Assembly (NCBI RefSeq): GCF_001513975.1
Contig: NZ_KQ947987.1
Location: forward strand, 62,001 to 126,000
Direction: 5' to 3'
Origin: Streptomyces curacoi
Lineage (GTDB): Bacteria > Actinomycetota > Actinomycetes > Streptomycetales > Streptomycetaceae
DNA length: 64,000 bases
Shown here: piece by piece, positions 40,107 through 48,238 of the stretch
How positions within the stretch are numbered: the first letter of the stretch is position 1
Layout of the letters: each line of letters begins with the position of its first letter
The notes under the pieces: generated by a model
The model's input: the letters and a program-made list of their open reading frames with translations, nothing else
What the model was told of the DNA's origin: nothing
The model's database searches: none
Program-made: the position numbers and the translations under genes

Positions 40107-40568
40107 ATGTACTCAAGCGATGGTCGTTCCCGCGACGCCAGAAGTGCGCGGTACGACGACCCCTGGTACGACGCCATTGCCTCCGGATGGGGCGAGTCGG
40201 ACGGCACGGAGGTACCCGACGCCGCTGCGCCGAGCGCGGCCGACGTGTATCTCGAGGTGCAGCGCAGTGCGGCCTTTCAGGAGGTGCGTCGCCGGTATCG
40301 CAGGTTCGTCGTGCCCGCGGTCGCTCTGTTCCTCTCCTGGTACGTGGCGTACGTCGTGACCGCCACGACCGCGCCAGGGCTGATGGCCCGGCCCGTGGCG
40401 GGAGCCGTGAACGTGGCGATGCTCGCGGGGCTCGGGCAGTTCCTCACCACCTTCCTGCTCACCTGGGCCTACGCCCGGCACGCGCGGCTGCGCCGGGACC
40501 GGGCGGCGCTCGAACTGCGCTGGGACACGCAGGAGTTGACGCGCGTCACAAGGGGCGGTGCCTCATGA
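40107..40568 (+). CDS. DUF485 family inner-membrane protein
   Basis: A 153-aa protein with a cytoplasmic N-terminus and two membrane segments (FVVPAVALFLSWYVAYVVTA and VNVAMLAGLGQFLTTFLLTW), the DUF485 (YjcH) pattern. Such proteins are the small partner of acetate/solute symporters. Its stop overlaps the symporter start by ATGA, so they are co-translated. ATG 40107 is chosen over an upstream TTG. The N-terminal 50 residues are acidic and unstructured. Confidence 0.88.
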   Translation: MYSSDGRSRDARSARYDDPWYDAIASGWGESDGTEVPDAAAPSAADVYLEVQRSAAFQEVRRRYRRFVVPAVALFLSWYVAYVVTATTAPGLMARPVAGAVNVAMLAGLGQFLTTFLLTWAYARHARLRRDRAALELRWDTQELTRVTRGGAS

Positions 40569-42283
40569 CCGGCGACCATCAGACTCTGGCGCTGCTCCTG
40601 TTCAGCGTGTTCGTCGCGATCACCGTGGCGATCACCACCTGGGTGAGCCGCAACCGGCGTGGTTCGGCGGAGGAGTTCTACGCGGGCGGTCGGCTCTTCT
40701 CGCCCATGGAGAATGGTTTTGCCATCGCCGGCGACTACATGTCTGCCGCCTCCTTCCTCGGCATCTGCGGGCTCATCGCCCTCTTCGGCTACGACGGGCT
40801 GCTGTACTCGGTGGGATTCCTCGTGGCCTGGCTGGTGGTGCTCTTCCTGGTCGCCGAACTGGTGCGCAACTGCGGGCGGTTCACGCTCGCCGACGTGGTC
40901 GCCGCGCGGATGAGAGAGCGCCCCGTCCGGATCGCGGTGGGAACTTCCTCGGCCACCGTGTCCGTTCTGTATCTGGTGGCGCAGATGGTGGGCGCGGGCA
41001 CCCTGGTCGCCCTGCTGCTCGGGGGTGAGAGCGAGGCGGCGCAGGCCTGGACCGTCATCGGCGTCGGCGCGCTCATGGTGGTCTATGTGGCGTGGGGAGG
41101 GATGCGGGCCACCACCTGGATCCAGATCGTCAAGTCGGTCCTGCTCCTAGGCGGCACCGTCGCGTTGACCGTGCTCGTCCTGACGCGCTTCCATGGCGAC
41201 TTCGACCGGCTGCTGCTCACGGCGGCCGAGCACAGTGGTCACGGTGACGCGTTCCTGGCGCCCGGGCTGAAGTACGGCGGGGACTGGACGGCCCGGTTCG
41301 ACTTCATCAGCCTGGGCCTGGCGCTGGTGCTGGGCACCGCCGGACTGCCGCACATCCTGTCCCGCTTCTACACCGTGCCCACCGCCCGCGCGGCACGGCG
41401 CTCGGTGGTCTGGGCGATCGGACTCATCGGCGGCTTCTATCTGATGACGATCGTCCTGGGCTTCGGCGCGGCCGCGATCGTCGGACCCGAGACCGTGCGC
41501 GGGTCGAACGCGGCCGGGAACACGGCGGTTGCGCTGCTCGCCCTCGATCTGGGCGGCGGTGCGGATTCCACCGGAGGAACGGTTCTCTTCGCCGTCGTCG
41601 CCGCCATCGCCTTCGCGACGATCCTCGCGGTGGTCGCCGGAATCACGCTCTCCGCGTCGGCCTCCGTAGCCCACGACCTGTATGCCTCACTGCGGCGCCG
41701 GCATACGGCGCCGCACGGCGAGGCGGCCGTGGCACGTGGTGAAGTGGCTGCAGCACGCGGTGAGGTGACCGTGGCACGCGGCGAGGCGGCCCTGGTACGT
41801 GGCGAGGTGGCCGTGGCACGCGGCGAGGCGGCCCTGGTACGTGGCGAGGCGGCCGTGGCACGCGTCGCCGCGGTCGGCATCGGCGTCGTCGCGATCGCCC
41901 TCGGCCTGCTCGCCCGCGACCTCAACGTCGCCTTCCTGGTGGGCCTGGCCTTCGCCGTGGCCGCGTCCGCCAATCTGCCGGCGCTGCTGTACTCGCTGTT
42001 CTGGCGGGACTTCACCACGCGCGGTGCGGTATGGGCCGTCTACGGCGGCCTGATCCCGGCCGTCGTGCTCGTGGTGCTGTCGCCGGTCGTGTCGGGCGGT
42101 CCCGCATCACTGTTCCCGGGCGTCGACTTCCAGTACTTCCCCCTGCAGAACCCCGGCCTCGTCTCCATCCCGCTGGGCTTCGTCGCGGGCTGGCTCGGCA
42201 CGGTCACCTCGGCCGAGGTCCCGGACGGGGCCAAGTACGCGGAGACCGAGGTGCGGTCGCTGACGGGGGCGGGGGCCGTCTAG
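40565..42283 (+). CDS. Sodium:solute symporter (ActP/acetate-type)
   Basis: A 572-aa SSS-family transporter with about 13 membrane segments. Family motifs include EEFYAGGRLFSPMENGFAIAGDYMSAASFLG, VYVAWGGMRATTWIQIVK, LGTAGLPHILSRFYTVP and AFATILAVVAGITLSASASV. It likely imports acetate or another short monocarboxylate with Na+. An unusual feature is a seven-copy heptad repeat (GE-A-V-AR type) at residues 385-433 in a cytoplasmic loop. It is coupled to the DUF485 partner. The neighbouring CitA/CitB-like two-component genes may regulate it. Confidence 0.9.
   Translation: MTGDHQTLALLLFSVFVAITVAITTWVSRNRRGSAEEFYAGGRLFSPMENGFAIAGDYMSAASFLGICGLIALFGYDGLLYSVGFLVAWLVVLFLVAELVRNCGRFTLADVVAARMRERPVRIAVGTSSATVSVLYLVAQMVGAGTLVALLLGGESEAAQAWTVIGVGALMVVYVAWGGMRATTWIQIVKSVLLLGGTVALTVLVLTRFHGDFDRLLLTAAEHSGHGDAFLAPGLKYGGDWTARFDFISLGLALVLGTAGLPHILSRFYTVPTARAARRSVVWAIGLIGGFYLMTIVLGFGAAAIVGPETVRGSNAAGNTAVALLALDLGGGADSTGGTVLFAVVAAIAFATILAVVAGITLSASASVAHDLYASLRRRHTAPHGEAAVARGEVAAARGEVTVARGEAALVRGEVAVARGEAALVRGEAAVARVAAVGIGVVAIALGLLARDLNVAFLVGLAFAVAASANLPALLYSLFWRDFTTRGAVWAVYGGLIPAVVLVVLSPVVSGGPASLFPGVDFQYFPLQNPGLVSIPLGFVAGWLGTVTSAEVPDGAKYAETEVRSLTGAGAV
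41717..41863 (+). repeat. 21-bp in-frame tandem repeat inside the symporter gene
   Basis: Seven contiguous 21-bp units each encode seven residues: GEAAVAR, GEVAAAR, GEVTVAR, GEAALVR, GEVAVAR, GEAALVR, GEAAVAR. The period equals a helical heptad, so the segment may form a long charged helix or coiled coil. Confidence 0.9.
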
Positions 42284-42452
42284 GCGGTGAGGGAGACAGC
42301 CCACCCACGCCCTCGCCGTCGTACGACTTGCCCGTCACCGCCCGACCGGAGCGATCCCAGGCACAACGCCGGGCCGTTGGCTGATATTCGGGCGGCCTGC
42401 ATCCGTATGAAGAGAGGGCACGGTTCCTTCCCCCGCCCCTACGGGCCGTGCC

Positions 42453-43133
42453 TCAGGCGCGGGTCGCCCACACGTAACGGTGTTCCGGGCGACCCGCGTC
42501 GCCGTACTTGAGGGTGAGGCGGGCCCGTCCCGTGCGCTCCAGGAGCTTGAGATAGCGCTGGGCGGTCTGGCGGCTCACACCGGTCCGCTCGGCGATCTCC
42601 TGGGCCGACAGCGGGCCTTCGGCGTTCATCAGGGACTGGCGTACCAGCTCCGCGGTGGTGGGGGAGTGGCCCTTGGGCAGGTCGGGCTCCGACGGCGCGG
42701 ACAGAGCGCCGAAGATGCGGTCCACCTCGGCCTGTTCCGCCTCGCCGCCGCCGTCTAGGGTGCGGCGCAGCTCCGCGTAGGCCTCCAGCTTGGCGCGCAG
42801 GCCCGCGAAGGCGAACGGCTTGACCAGGTACTGCAGCGCCCCGTGCCGCATCGCCGCCTGCACCGTCGACACGTCCCGCGCCGCCGTCACCATGATCACG
42901 TCGGTCTGGTGGCCGCGCCGGCGCATCTCCTGGACGACCGAGAGGCCCGTGTCGTCGGGCAGATAGTGGTCCATGAGGACGAGGTCCAGGCGAGGCAGCT
43001 CCTCCACGCGGCGCAGCGCCTCGGCCGCGCTGTGCGCCTCGCCGGCCACGTGGAAGCCCGGGACCTTCTCGACGTAGGCGGCGTTGACCCGCGCGACGCG
43101 GGTGTCGTCGTCCACGACCAGGACCTCGATCAT
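42453..43133 (-). CDS. Response regulator, CitB/DcuR family
   Basis: A 226-aa regulator. The receiver domain has VDDD, the phospho-acceptor Asp55 (LVLMDHYLPDD), Thr in VTAA and Lys in LVKPF. The C-terminus (LVRQSLMNAEGPLSAQEIAE, RTGVSRQTAQRYLKLLERTG) is the HTH of the CitB/DpiA type. Its ATG overlaps the kinase stop (ATGA) and it is the second gene of the two-component operon. Regulators of this family usually control di- or tricarboxylate uptake and metabolism. Confidence 0.93.
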   Translation of the reverse strand: MIEVLVVDDDTRVARVNAAYVEKVPGFHVAGEAHSAAEALRRVEELPRLDLVLMDHYLPDDTGLSVVQEMRRRGHQTDVIMVTAARDVSTVQAAMRHGALQYLVKPFAFAGLRAKLEAYAELRRTLDGGGEAEQAEVDRIFGALSAPSEPDLPKGHSPTTAELVRQSLMNAEGPLSAQEIAERTGVSRQTAQRYLKLLERTGRARLTLKYGDAGRPEHRYVWATRA

Positions 43134-44806
43134 CGCGACTCCTCCTCGGCGACGGTCTGCGGATCAGACGGCACGGTGAGGGCCGGTTCCAGCTCCGGCT
43201 CGGCCAGCGCCTCGGGCAGGACGACGGTGAACTCCGCGCCTCCGCCGGCCGCTTCTCCCACCGTCGCGCTGCCGCCCTGCCGTTCGGCGAGCCTGCGCAC
43301 GAGCGAGAGCCCGATGCCACGCTCGCGGTGGGCCGGGGGCTGCTTCGTGGACCAGCCCTCGGTGAAGATCAACTCGCGGTGCTCCTCGGGGATTCCCGGC
43401 CCTGTGTCGCGCACCTTGAGCGTCGCGGTACGCCCCTCGGCCCGCAGTTCGACCTCCACGCGCGCGTGCGGCGTGCCCGCGACGGCGTCGAGCGCGTTGT
43501 CCACCAGGTTGCCGACGATCGTCACGAGCCCTCTGGGGTCGATCAGCCGGTCCGGGAGGCCGGTCCGGTCCGAGAGCCGCAGCGCGACGCCGCGCTCGGC
43601 CGCCACGGTCGCCTTGCCGACCAGCAGGGCGGCGAGCAGCGGGTCCTGGATCTTCTCGGCGACCTGCTCCGCGGTGGCCCGGTGATCGCCGACCACCTCT
43701 CCGACGAACTCCACGGCGTCGTCGTACATCTCCAGCTCCAGCAGCCCGAGGAGCGTGTGCATGCGGTTGGCGTGCTCGTGGTCCTGGGCGCGCAGGGCGT
43801 CGATCAGGCCGCGCGTGGAGTCGAGTTCCCGGCCGAGCTGCTCCAGTTCGGTACGGTCGCGCAGGGTGGCGACGGCGCCGCCGTCGTCGGTGGGCATGCG
43901 GTTGGCGACCAGGACGCGCTGCCCGCGGACCGTGAGCAGATCGGTGCCGGTCACCCGGCCGGCCAGCACGTCGGTCGTACGGCCCTCGCCGAGCGCCTCG
44001 TCGAGGGACCGGCCGACGGCCTCGTCACCGATGCCCAGCAGGCGCCGCGCCTCGTCGTTGAGGAGGCGGACGCGGCCGGTGCGGTCCAGGGCGACGACGC
44101 CCTCCCGGATGCCGTGCAGCATCGCCTCGCGCTCCGCGAGCAGTGCCGAGATGTCGGAGAAGGCGAGGTCACGGGTCTGCCGCTGGACCCGCCGGGAGAT
44201 CAGCCAGGCGGCCAGCGCGCCGACCGCCAGGGCGCCGCCCGCGTACGCGAACAGCCCGGGGATCGCGTGCAGCAGCCGGGCCCGCACGCTGTCGTACGCG
44301 ATGCCGACGGAGACCGCCCCGACGATCTTGCCGTCGCCGTCGCGCAACGGCACCTTGCCGCGGGCGGAGCGGCCCAGGGTGCCGCTGTCGATCTGCATGA
44401 CCTCGTGGCCGGCCAGGGCCTGGCCCGGGTCGGTCGACACGGTCCTGCCGATCTCGCTCGGGGTGGGATGGGACCAGCGCACCCCGCGCCGGTCCATCAC
44501 GACGATGTACTCGGCCTTCGTCGCCTGACGGATCCGCTCCGCCTCCCGTTGGACCGGGCCGTCCGCCGTCGCGGGCGTGCTCACCAGGTCCTCGGCGATC
44601 TGCGGCTGGGCGGCGGTGGTCTGGGCGATCGACAGGGCGCGGCGCATCGCCTGGTCGTCCAGCTGGTCGCTGAGCGGAGCGAGGAACAGCCCGGTCGCGA
44701 GCACCGCGACTCCCGCGGCGATCGCCACCTGCATCAGCAGCACCTGCGCGAACATCCGGCGGGGCAGACCGAGGCGCAGGCGACGTGCGGGGGGAGTGGG
44801 GCTCAT
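43130..44806 (-). CDS. Sensor histidine kinase, CitA/DcuS family
   Basis: A 558-aa kinase. A first membrane segment (about 18-42), an extracytoplasmic PDC/PAS sensor (about 45-175; AEYIVVMDRRGVRWSHPTPSEIG) and a second segment (about 180-205) precede a cytoplasmic PAS (LHGIREGVVALDRTGRVRL) and a SPOB_a-type dimerisation helix with the phospho-His in QDHEHANRMHTLLGLLE. The HATPase domain shows NLVDNALDAV, DTGPGIP and GIGLSLV. CitA/DcuS kinases sense citrate or C4-dicarboxylates outside the cell. ATG 44806 is chosen so that the first segment is near the N-terminus; the frame runs to 44911. Confidence 0.93.
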   Translation of the reverse strand: MSPTPPARRLRLGLPRRMFAQVLLMQVAIAAGVAVLATGLFLAPLSDQLDDQAMRRALSIAQTTAAQPQIAEDLVSTPATADGPVQREAERIRQATKAEYIVVMDRRGVRWSHPTPSEIGRTVSTDPGQALAGHEVMQIDSGTLGRSARGKVPLRDGDGKIVGAVSVGIAYDSVRARLLHAIPGLFAYAGGALAVGALAAWLISRRVQRQTRDLAFSDISALLAEREAMLHGIREGVVALDRTGRVRLLNDEARRLLGIGDEAVGRSLDEALGEGRTTDVLAGRVTGTDLLTVRGQRVLVANRMPTDDGGAVATLRDRTELEQLGRELDSTRGLIDALRAQDHEHANRMHTLLGLLELEMYDDAVEFVGEVVGDHRATAEQVAEKIQDPLLAALLVGKATVAAERGVALRLSDRTGLPDRLIDPRGLVTIVGNLVDNALDAVAGTPHARVEVELRAEGRTATLKVRDTGPGIPEEHRELIFTEGWSTKQPPAHRERGIGLSLVRRLAERQGGSATVGEAAGGGAEFTVVLPEALAEPELEPALTVPSDPQTVAEEESR

Positions 44807-44915
44807 ACCCACGACGGTACGTGGGCGTACGGGGACTCCCGTAGAGGGGTGTGGCGTGGATCTCTTGATCAATGCCGGACAGCCGGTCCACCTGGGGGTG
44901 GCCCGGTGCACCTGG

Positions 44916-45860
44916 TCAGCTCGCGAGTGCCGTCGTCATGGTGAGTTCGCGCACCGCCACGACGTCCATCCGCGCGGGCGAGCCGAGCACCGACGTGCCA
45001 CAGCTCTCGGGGCGGGGCGGCAGGGACGCGCCCTGGGCCACGACGACCCGCCAGTGGCGCCCGTCCACATGGGCGACCGTCACTTCCCACCTCGGGGCCG
45101 CGCCGTCGGTCCGTACGACGCTCAGGGCCTGCGCGGCGTCCTCGCCGGTAGCCGTGCGCACGGCCAGCTCGGCCGCCTGGCCCGGCCGCTCCCACGCCGA
45201 GTTCCCGCGGCACCCCTCGACGACGACCCGGCCCTCCCGGACGCCGTGCAGGACCTCCTTGACGGCGTGGGCCTGGGCCCGGCCGTACGCGTAGCCGTAC
45301 GGCAGCACGAGCAGCGTCGGCGAGAACCGATGTCCGCCCAGATGGGTGACCTCCCAGACGCCCTCCACCCCGGAGGCGTTGAGCTCGGCCGCGAGAGGAC
45401 GGCCGAGGAGGGCGCAGCAGCGGTCCCGCTTGCCGTTGGTGCAGACGAGTGCGAGCGGGTCGCCCGTGTGCGGCCGCCCCTGGAGCACCGTGTCGAAGGT
45501 GTGGGGGTCACCCGTGCCGAGGGCGGCGAAGTCCAGGTCGAGCAACTGCTGCGGGTCGCGCGTCGTGGCGGCGTGCAGCCATACGTTCCCGGGCACGGTG
45601 TGGGCCACGTAGACCCGGCGCTCGGCGAGGGCCCCGCAGTCGGCGTGCCGGCCGGGGCGGCGGATCAGCGCGACGCGTACGCCCGTGCCTTTCGCGGCCG
45701 CCTCCAGGGCGCGGCCCAGCGCGGGATCCAGGTGGCTCTGGGTGAGCGCCTTGGCACCCCACGGACCGGGCTGCTCCAGCAGCAGCCAGGTCGTCGCGGT
45801 CGCCGCGGTCCCCGCGATGGGCTCGTCGAAGTCCCGCGAGACGGTTGAGCACGTACTCAC
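44916..45860 (-). CDS. Sucrase/ferredoxin-like protein, iron-regulated
   Basis: A 314-aa protein starting MSTCSTVSRDFDEPIAGTAA, typical of the Suc_Fer-like family. It contains LLLEQPGPWGAKAL and a thioredoxin-like [2Fe-2S] region with Cys in ALVCTNGKRDRCCALLGRP, then THLGGHRFSPTLLVLPYGYAYGR. A redox role is likely. An excellent iron box abuts the GTG start, so DmdR1/IdeR repression by iron is expected. There is no ribosome site because the box fills its place, and TAGGCT inside the box is a good -10 seven bases before GTG, so translation is probably leaderless. Confidence 0.9.
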   Translation of the reverse strand: MSTCSTVSRDFDEPIAGTAATATTWLLLEQPGPWGAKALTQSHLDPALGRALEAAAKGTGVRVALIRRPGRHADCGALAERRVYVAHTVPGNVWLHAATTRDPQQLLDLDFAALGTGDPHTFDTVLQGRPHTGDPLALVCTNGKRDRCCALLGRPLAAELNASGVEGVWEVTHLGGHRFSPTLLVLPYGYAYGRAQAHAVKEVLHGVREGRVVVEGCRGNSAWERPGQAAELAVRTATGEDAAQALSVVRTDGAAPRWEVTVAHVDGRHWRVVVAQGASLPPRPESCGTSVLGSPARMDVVAVRELTMTTALAS

Positions 45861-45879
45861 AGAGGTGAGCCTAACCTGA
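45861..45879 (-). promoter_or_regulatory. Iron box (DmdR1/IdeR operator)
   Basis: On the minus strand TCAGGTTAGGCTCACCTCT matches the consensus TTAGGTTAGGCTCACCTAA at 16 of 19 positions. It directly precedes the start codon of the sucrase/ferredoxin-like gene and overlaps its presumed -10 (TAGGCT). Confidence 0.88.
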
Positions 45880-45916
45880 CTTGAGTCGACGCGGCTTCCC
45901 GAGGGGGGCTTGCGCC

Positions 45917-47173
45917 CTACTCCGGCAGCGGCTGGGGCGGCTTCGGTCCCGTGTAGTGCCCGCTCGGCCGCATGCGCAGCGGTCGCTCCCCGTACTCCTC
46001 CAGGGCGTGGGCGATCCAGCCCGCCATACGGGCCACGGCGAAGATCGCCTCACCCGCTGTGGCGGGCATGCCGGAGGACGCCGTGAACACGGCCAGGGCC
46101 AGGTCGACGTTGGCGCGCAGCGGGGTGTACCGGGCGGCCGTGGCGGCGATGTCACGGGCCGCGGCGAGGGCGGGCTCGCAGCGCGGGATCTCCTCCAGGA
46201 GCTCGAAGAGGACACGCGCGCGTGGATCCTCGCCGGAGTAGAGCCGGTGACCGAGCCCCGGAACGCGCCGGCCGGCCCGCAGCTCCTCGGCGATGACCGG
46301 CCCCGCGTCTCCCTGGTCGAGCACCTCCAGGATCAGCTTGTGGGCGAGGCCGCTCGCCGCGCCGTGCAGCGGGCCCTCGATCACGCCGAGCCCGGCGGAG
46401 ACGGCGGCGTAGGCGTGTGCGCGGGCGGACGCGGCGACCCGCACGGCGAGTGTCGAGGCGGCCAGGTCGTGATCGACCAGCAGGGCGAGTGCCGTGTCCA
46501 GTACCCGCAGGGCCGCCTCGTCGGCGGGTTGTCCGCTCAGCTGCTGCCAGAGACGGTGAGCGATCGGGCCCTCGTCGCGGTAGGCGAACCGGACGGGTGT
46601 GAGGGCGGCGACCAGGGTCGGGATGAGGACGCGTGCGGTGCCGAGCACGGCTTCCTCGGACAGGTCGAAGCGCAGCGGGTCCGCCACCGCGGCGGCGATC
46701 GCGGCGACCCGCAACCGGTCGGTGGGCCCGGCGTGTTCGGGCAGGGCGCCGACGGCGTGGCGGGCGGCGGTGACGGAGGCCTCGGGGGCGGTGAAGGTGA
46801 CCCCCGGGCGCATGCGGCCGGTCCACAGCCACTCGGCGACTTCTTCGTAGGAGTGCCGGGCAGCCAGTTCGGTCGCGTCCACGCCCCGGAAGTAGTAGCG
46901 GTCGGCACCGATGAACGTGAGGCGGGTCCGGACGGACAGCTCGCCGCCGGAGCCCGAACCGCCCGCGCTCTCCCGCCTGTTGCGCCGGGCGAGGGTCTCC
47001 ACCTCCTTGGCGTCGAAGGTGCTGCCCCGGCCGCCGGGGACCCGGCGGCTGCTGAGGTGACCGCGGCTCACATACGCGTACACGGTCTCGGGCTTCACGC
47101 CGAGCAGCTCGGCGGCCTCCTGGGTGGTCAGCCGCCGCTCCGCTGGGTCGGGGCCGGGTTCTTGATCGCGCAT
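45917..47173 (-). CDS. Citrate synthase with N-terminal helix-turn-helix
   Basis: A 418-aa protein. Residues 12-65 are a MerR/excisionase-like HTH (RLTTQEAAELLGVKPETVYA, YVSRGHLSSRRVPGG). The rest is a citrate synthase: YYFRGVDATELAARHSYEEV, EGPLHGAASGLAHKLIL and VPGLGHRLYSGEDPRARV carry the acetyl-CoA and oxaloacetate site His and Asp. It probably condenses acetyl-CoA with oxaloacetate or a similar 2-oxoacid; the fused HTH may let it autoregulate. It is divergent from a second citrate synthase that is broken here. Palindromes with TTGA-N-TCAA lie in the shared promoter. Confidence 0.9.
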   Translation of the reverse strand: MRDQEPGPDPAERRLTTQEAAELLGVKPETVYAYVSRGHLSSRRVPGGRGSTFDAKEVETLARRNRRESAGGSGSGGELSVRTRLTFIGADRYYFRGVDATELAARHSYEEVAEWLWTGRMRPGVTFTAPEASVTAARHAVGALPEHAGPTDRLRVAAIAAAVADPLRFDLSEEAVLGTARVLIPTLVAALTPVRFAYRDEGPIAHRLWQQLSGQPADEAALRVLDTALALLVDHDLAASTLAVRVAASARAHAYAAVSAGLGVIEGPLHGAASGLAHKLILEVLDQGDAGPVIAEELRAGRRVPGLGHRLYSGEDPRARVLFELLEEIPRCEPALAAARDIAATAARYTPLRANVDLALAVFTASSGMPATAGEAIFAVARMAGWIAHALEEYGERPLRMRPSGHYTGPKPPQPLPE

Positions 47174-47212
47174 GGGATCACCGTATCCAGGACGCTGGGC
47201 ATTGATCAGAAC

Positions 47213-47249
47213 ATTGATTCAATCAATATTGACAGAGATTGAGTCAATC
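47213..47249. promoter_or_regulatory. Two palindromes between divergent citrate synthase genes
   Basis: ATTGATT-C-AATCAAT (47213-47227) and GATTGA-G-TCAATC (47237-47249) are perfect inverted repeats, both containing TTGA-N-TCAA with 25-bp spacing. They are AT-rich in a GC-rich setting and look like operator sites. The HTH of the neighbouring citrate synthase is a candidate binder. Confidence 0.6.
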
Positions 47250-47281
47250 ATGGACAGTCGAATCAGGTCCAGGGAGGAATC

Positions 47282-47411
47282 ATGTCCGTCAACAGGTCAG
47301 CAGCCGCACTCGTCGACGTGCCACGAGGACTGGCGGGAGTCGTCGTCACCGACACCGAGATCGGCGACGTCCGAGGGCTCGAGGGCTTCTAGCACTACCG
47401 CCAGTTCGCAG
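47282..47411 (+). pseudogene. Citrate synthase 5' remnant, copy 1
   Basis: After GGGAGGAATC and ATG 47282, the frame encodes MSVNRSAAALVDVPRGLAGV and continues VVTDTEIGDVRGLEGF, then hits TAG at 47390-47392. Homology to copy 2 (HYRQ) continues briefly after the stop, to about 47411. The equivalent codon in copy 2 encodes His, so this is a point-mutated, truncated gene start. It retains the native promoter palindromes next to the intact divergent citrate synthase. Confidence 0.85.
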
Positions 47412-47667
47412 CCTTTGGTCTCCAGGAGCCTCGTATGCGCAGGTCAACGCCCTGATTGGAATGCCTTGGTGGGGGCGTGGGTCGAATCCGGGTCGAATTG
47501 GATTAGCGATTATTTGAGTATTCGGTAATTCGTCTTGCGGCTGGCTGGGCCCTTGTCTCGCTGCAGCCGCATCACCAACCCGACTGCGTCACCATGCACG
47601 CGCACGGTCTCGCGCGGTAGTCCACGCCCCTCCTCTCCGTAGGGAGGCATGCCGACCCAAGCATTAA
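47412..47667. other. Non-coding junction DNA between the two citrate synthase 5' copies
   Basis: About 255 bp with no gene. It is AT-richer than its surroundings near 47505-47535 (TTATTTGAGTATTCGGTAATTC) and contains GTGGGTCGAATCCGGGTCGAA (47478-47498), reminiscent of a tRNA T-arm or attachment core, but no tRNA can be folded. It may hold a decayed attachment site. Confidence 0.35.
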
Positions 47668-47682
47668 ATTGATTCAATCAAT
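47668..47682. repeat. Second copy of the ATTGATTCAATCAAT palindrome
   Basis: The 15-bp palindrome found at 47213-47227 recurs here in the same place relative to the second citrate synthase start, followed by the same ATTGACA. The second palindrome of the first copy is degraded to CTAGTCAAG. Confidence 0.85.
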
Positions 47683-47738
47683 ATTGACAACCCACCTAGT
47701 CAAGCATGGACAGTCGGATCAAGTTGAAGGAGGAAGAC

Positions 47739-47975
47739 GTGTCGATCAACCCGGCCGCATCCACCCTTGTGCATGTGCCGCGAGGTCTGGCGGGTGTCGT
47801 CGTCGCCGACACCGCCCTGGGTGACGTCCGGGGCCGGGAGGGCTTCCATCACTATCGCCAATACTCCGCCGTCGATCTCGCGCAGACCCGCAGCTTCGAG
47901 GACGTGTGGCATCTGATGATCCACGGCACGCTGCCCGGCGCCGTGCAGCGTGCCGCGTTCGCCGCCCACACGGCG
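47739..47975 (+). pseudogene. Citrate synthase 5' remnant, copy 2
   Basis: GTG 47739 follows GAAGGAGGAAGAC, a strong ribosome site. The frame encodes VSINPAASTLVHVPRGLAGV, REGFHHYRQYSAVDLAQTRS and FEDVWHLMIHGTLPGAVQRA, the first ~78 residues of a citrate synthase, then abruptly changes (HPLHPLLHGGG). From 47980 a different frame encodes a relaxase fragment. It is diverged from copy 1, so it is not a recent local duplication. The frame stays open to 48368, so a chimeric peptide could be made. Confidence 0.85.
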
Positions 47976-47979
47976 CAGC

Positions 47980-48219
47980 ACCCTCTACACCCTCTACTTC
48001 ATGGAGGAGGTGTCCGCCCGGCTCGGGTGGGCGTGGGAGCCCCGCGAGGTGACGCCCGGCCGCCGGCCCGGCATGGAGATCGCGGGCATCGATCAGCGGC
48101 TCATTGGCTGGCAGTCGACCCGCCGTCAGCAGATCGCGGACGCGATGCCTGTCCTCGTGGCCGACTACGAAGAGACGCACGGGACATGGGGAGGCTGGGC
48201 CCGCCGCTTTCCCCCGTAG
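47980..48219 (+). pseudogene. MobF/TrwC-type conjugative relaxase fragment
   Basis: The frame reads TLYTLYFMEEVSARLGWAWE, then PREVTPGRRPGMEIAGIDQR and LIGWQSTRRQQIADAMPVLV, then ADYEETHG. This strongly resembles an internal segment of actinobacterial MobF relaxases as I remember them. It has no start of its own, begins inside the citrate synthase remnant and ends after unrelated residues at a TAG. It is evidence that a conjugative or mobilisable element was once here. Confidence 0.65.
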
Positions 48220-48238
48220 CGGCGGGCCCGTGCCTTGT

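Noticed and set aside
47460..47510. tRNA gene or tRNA-derived attachment site
   Set aside because: Only a T-arm-like GGTCGAATCC string is present; no cloverleaf can be folded around it.
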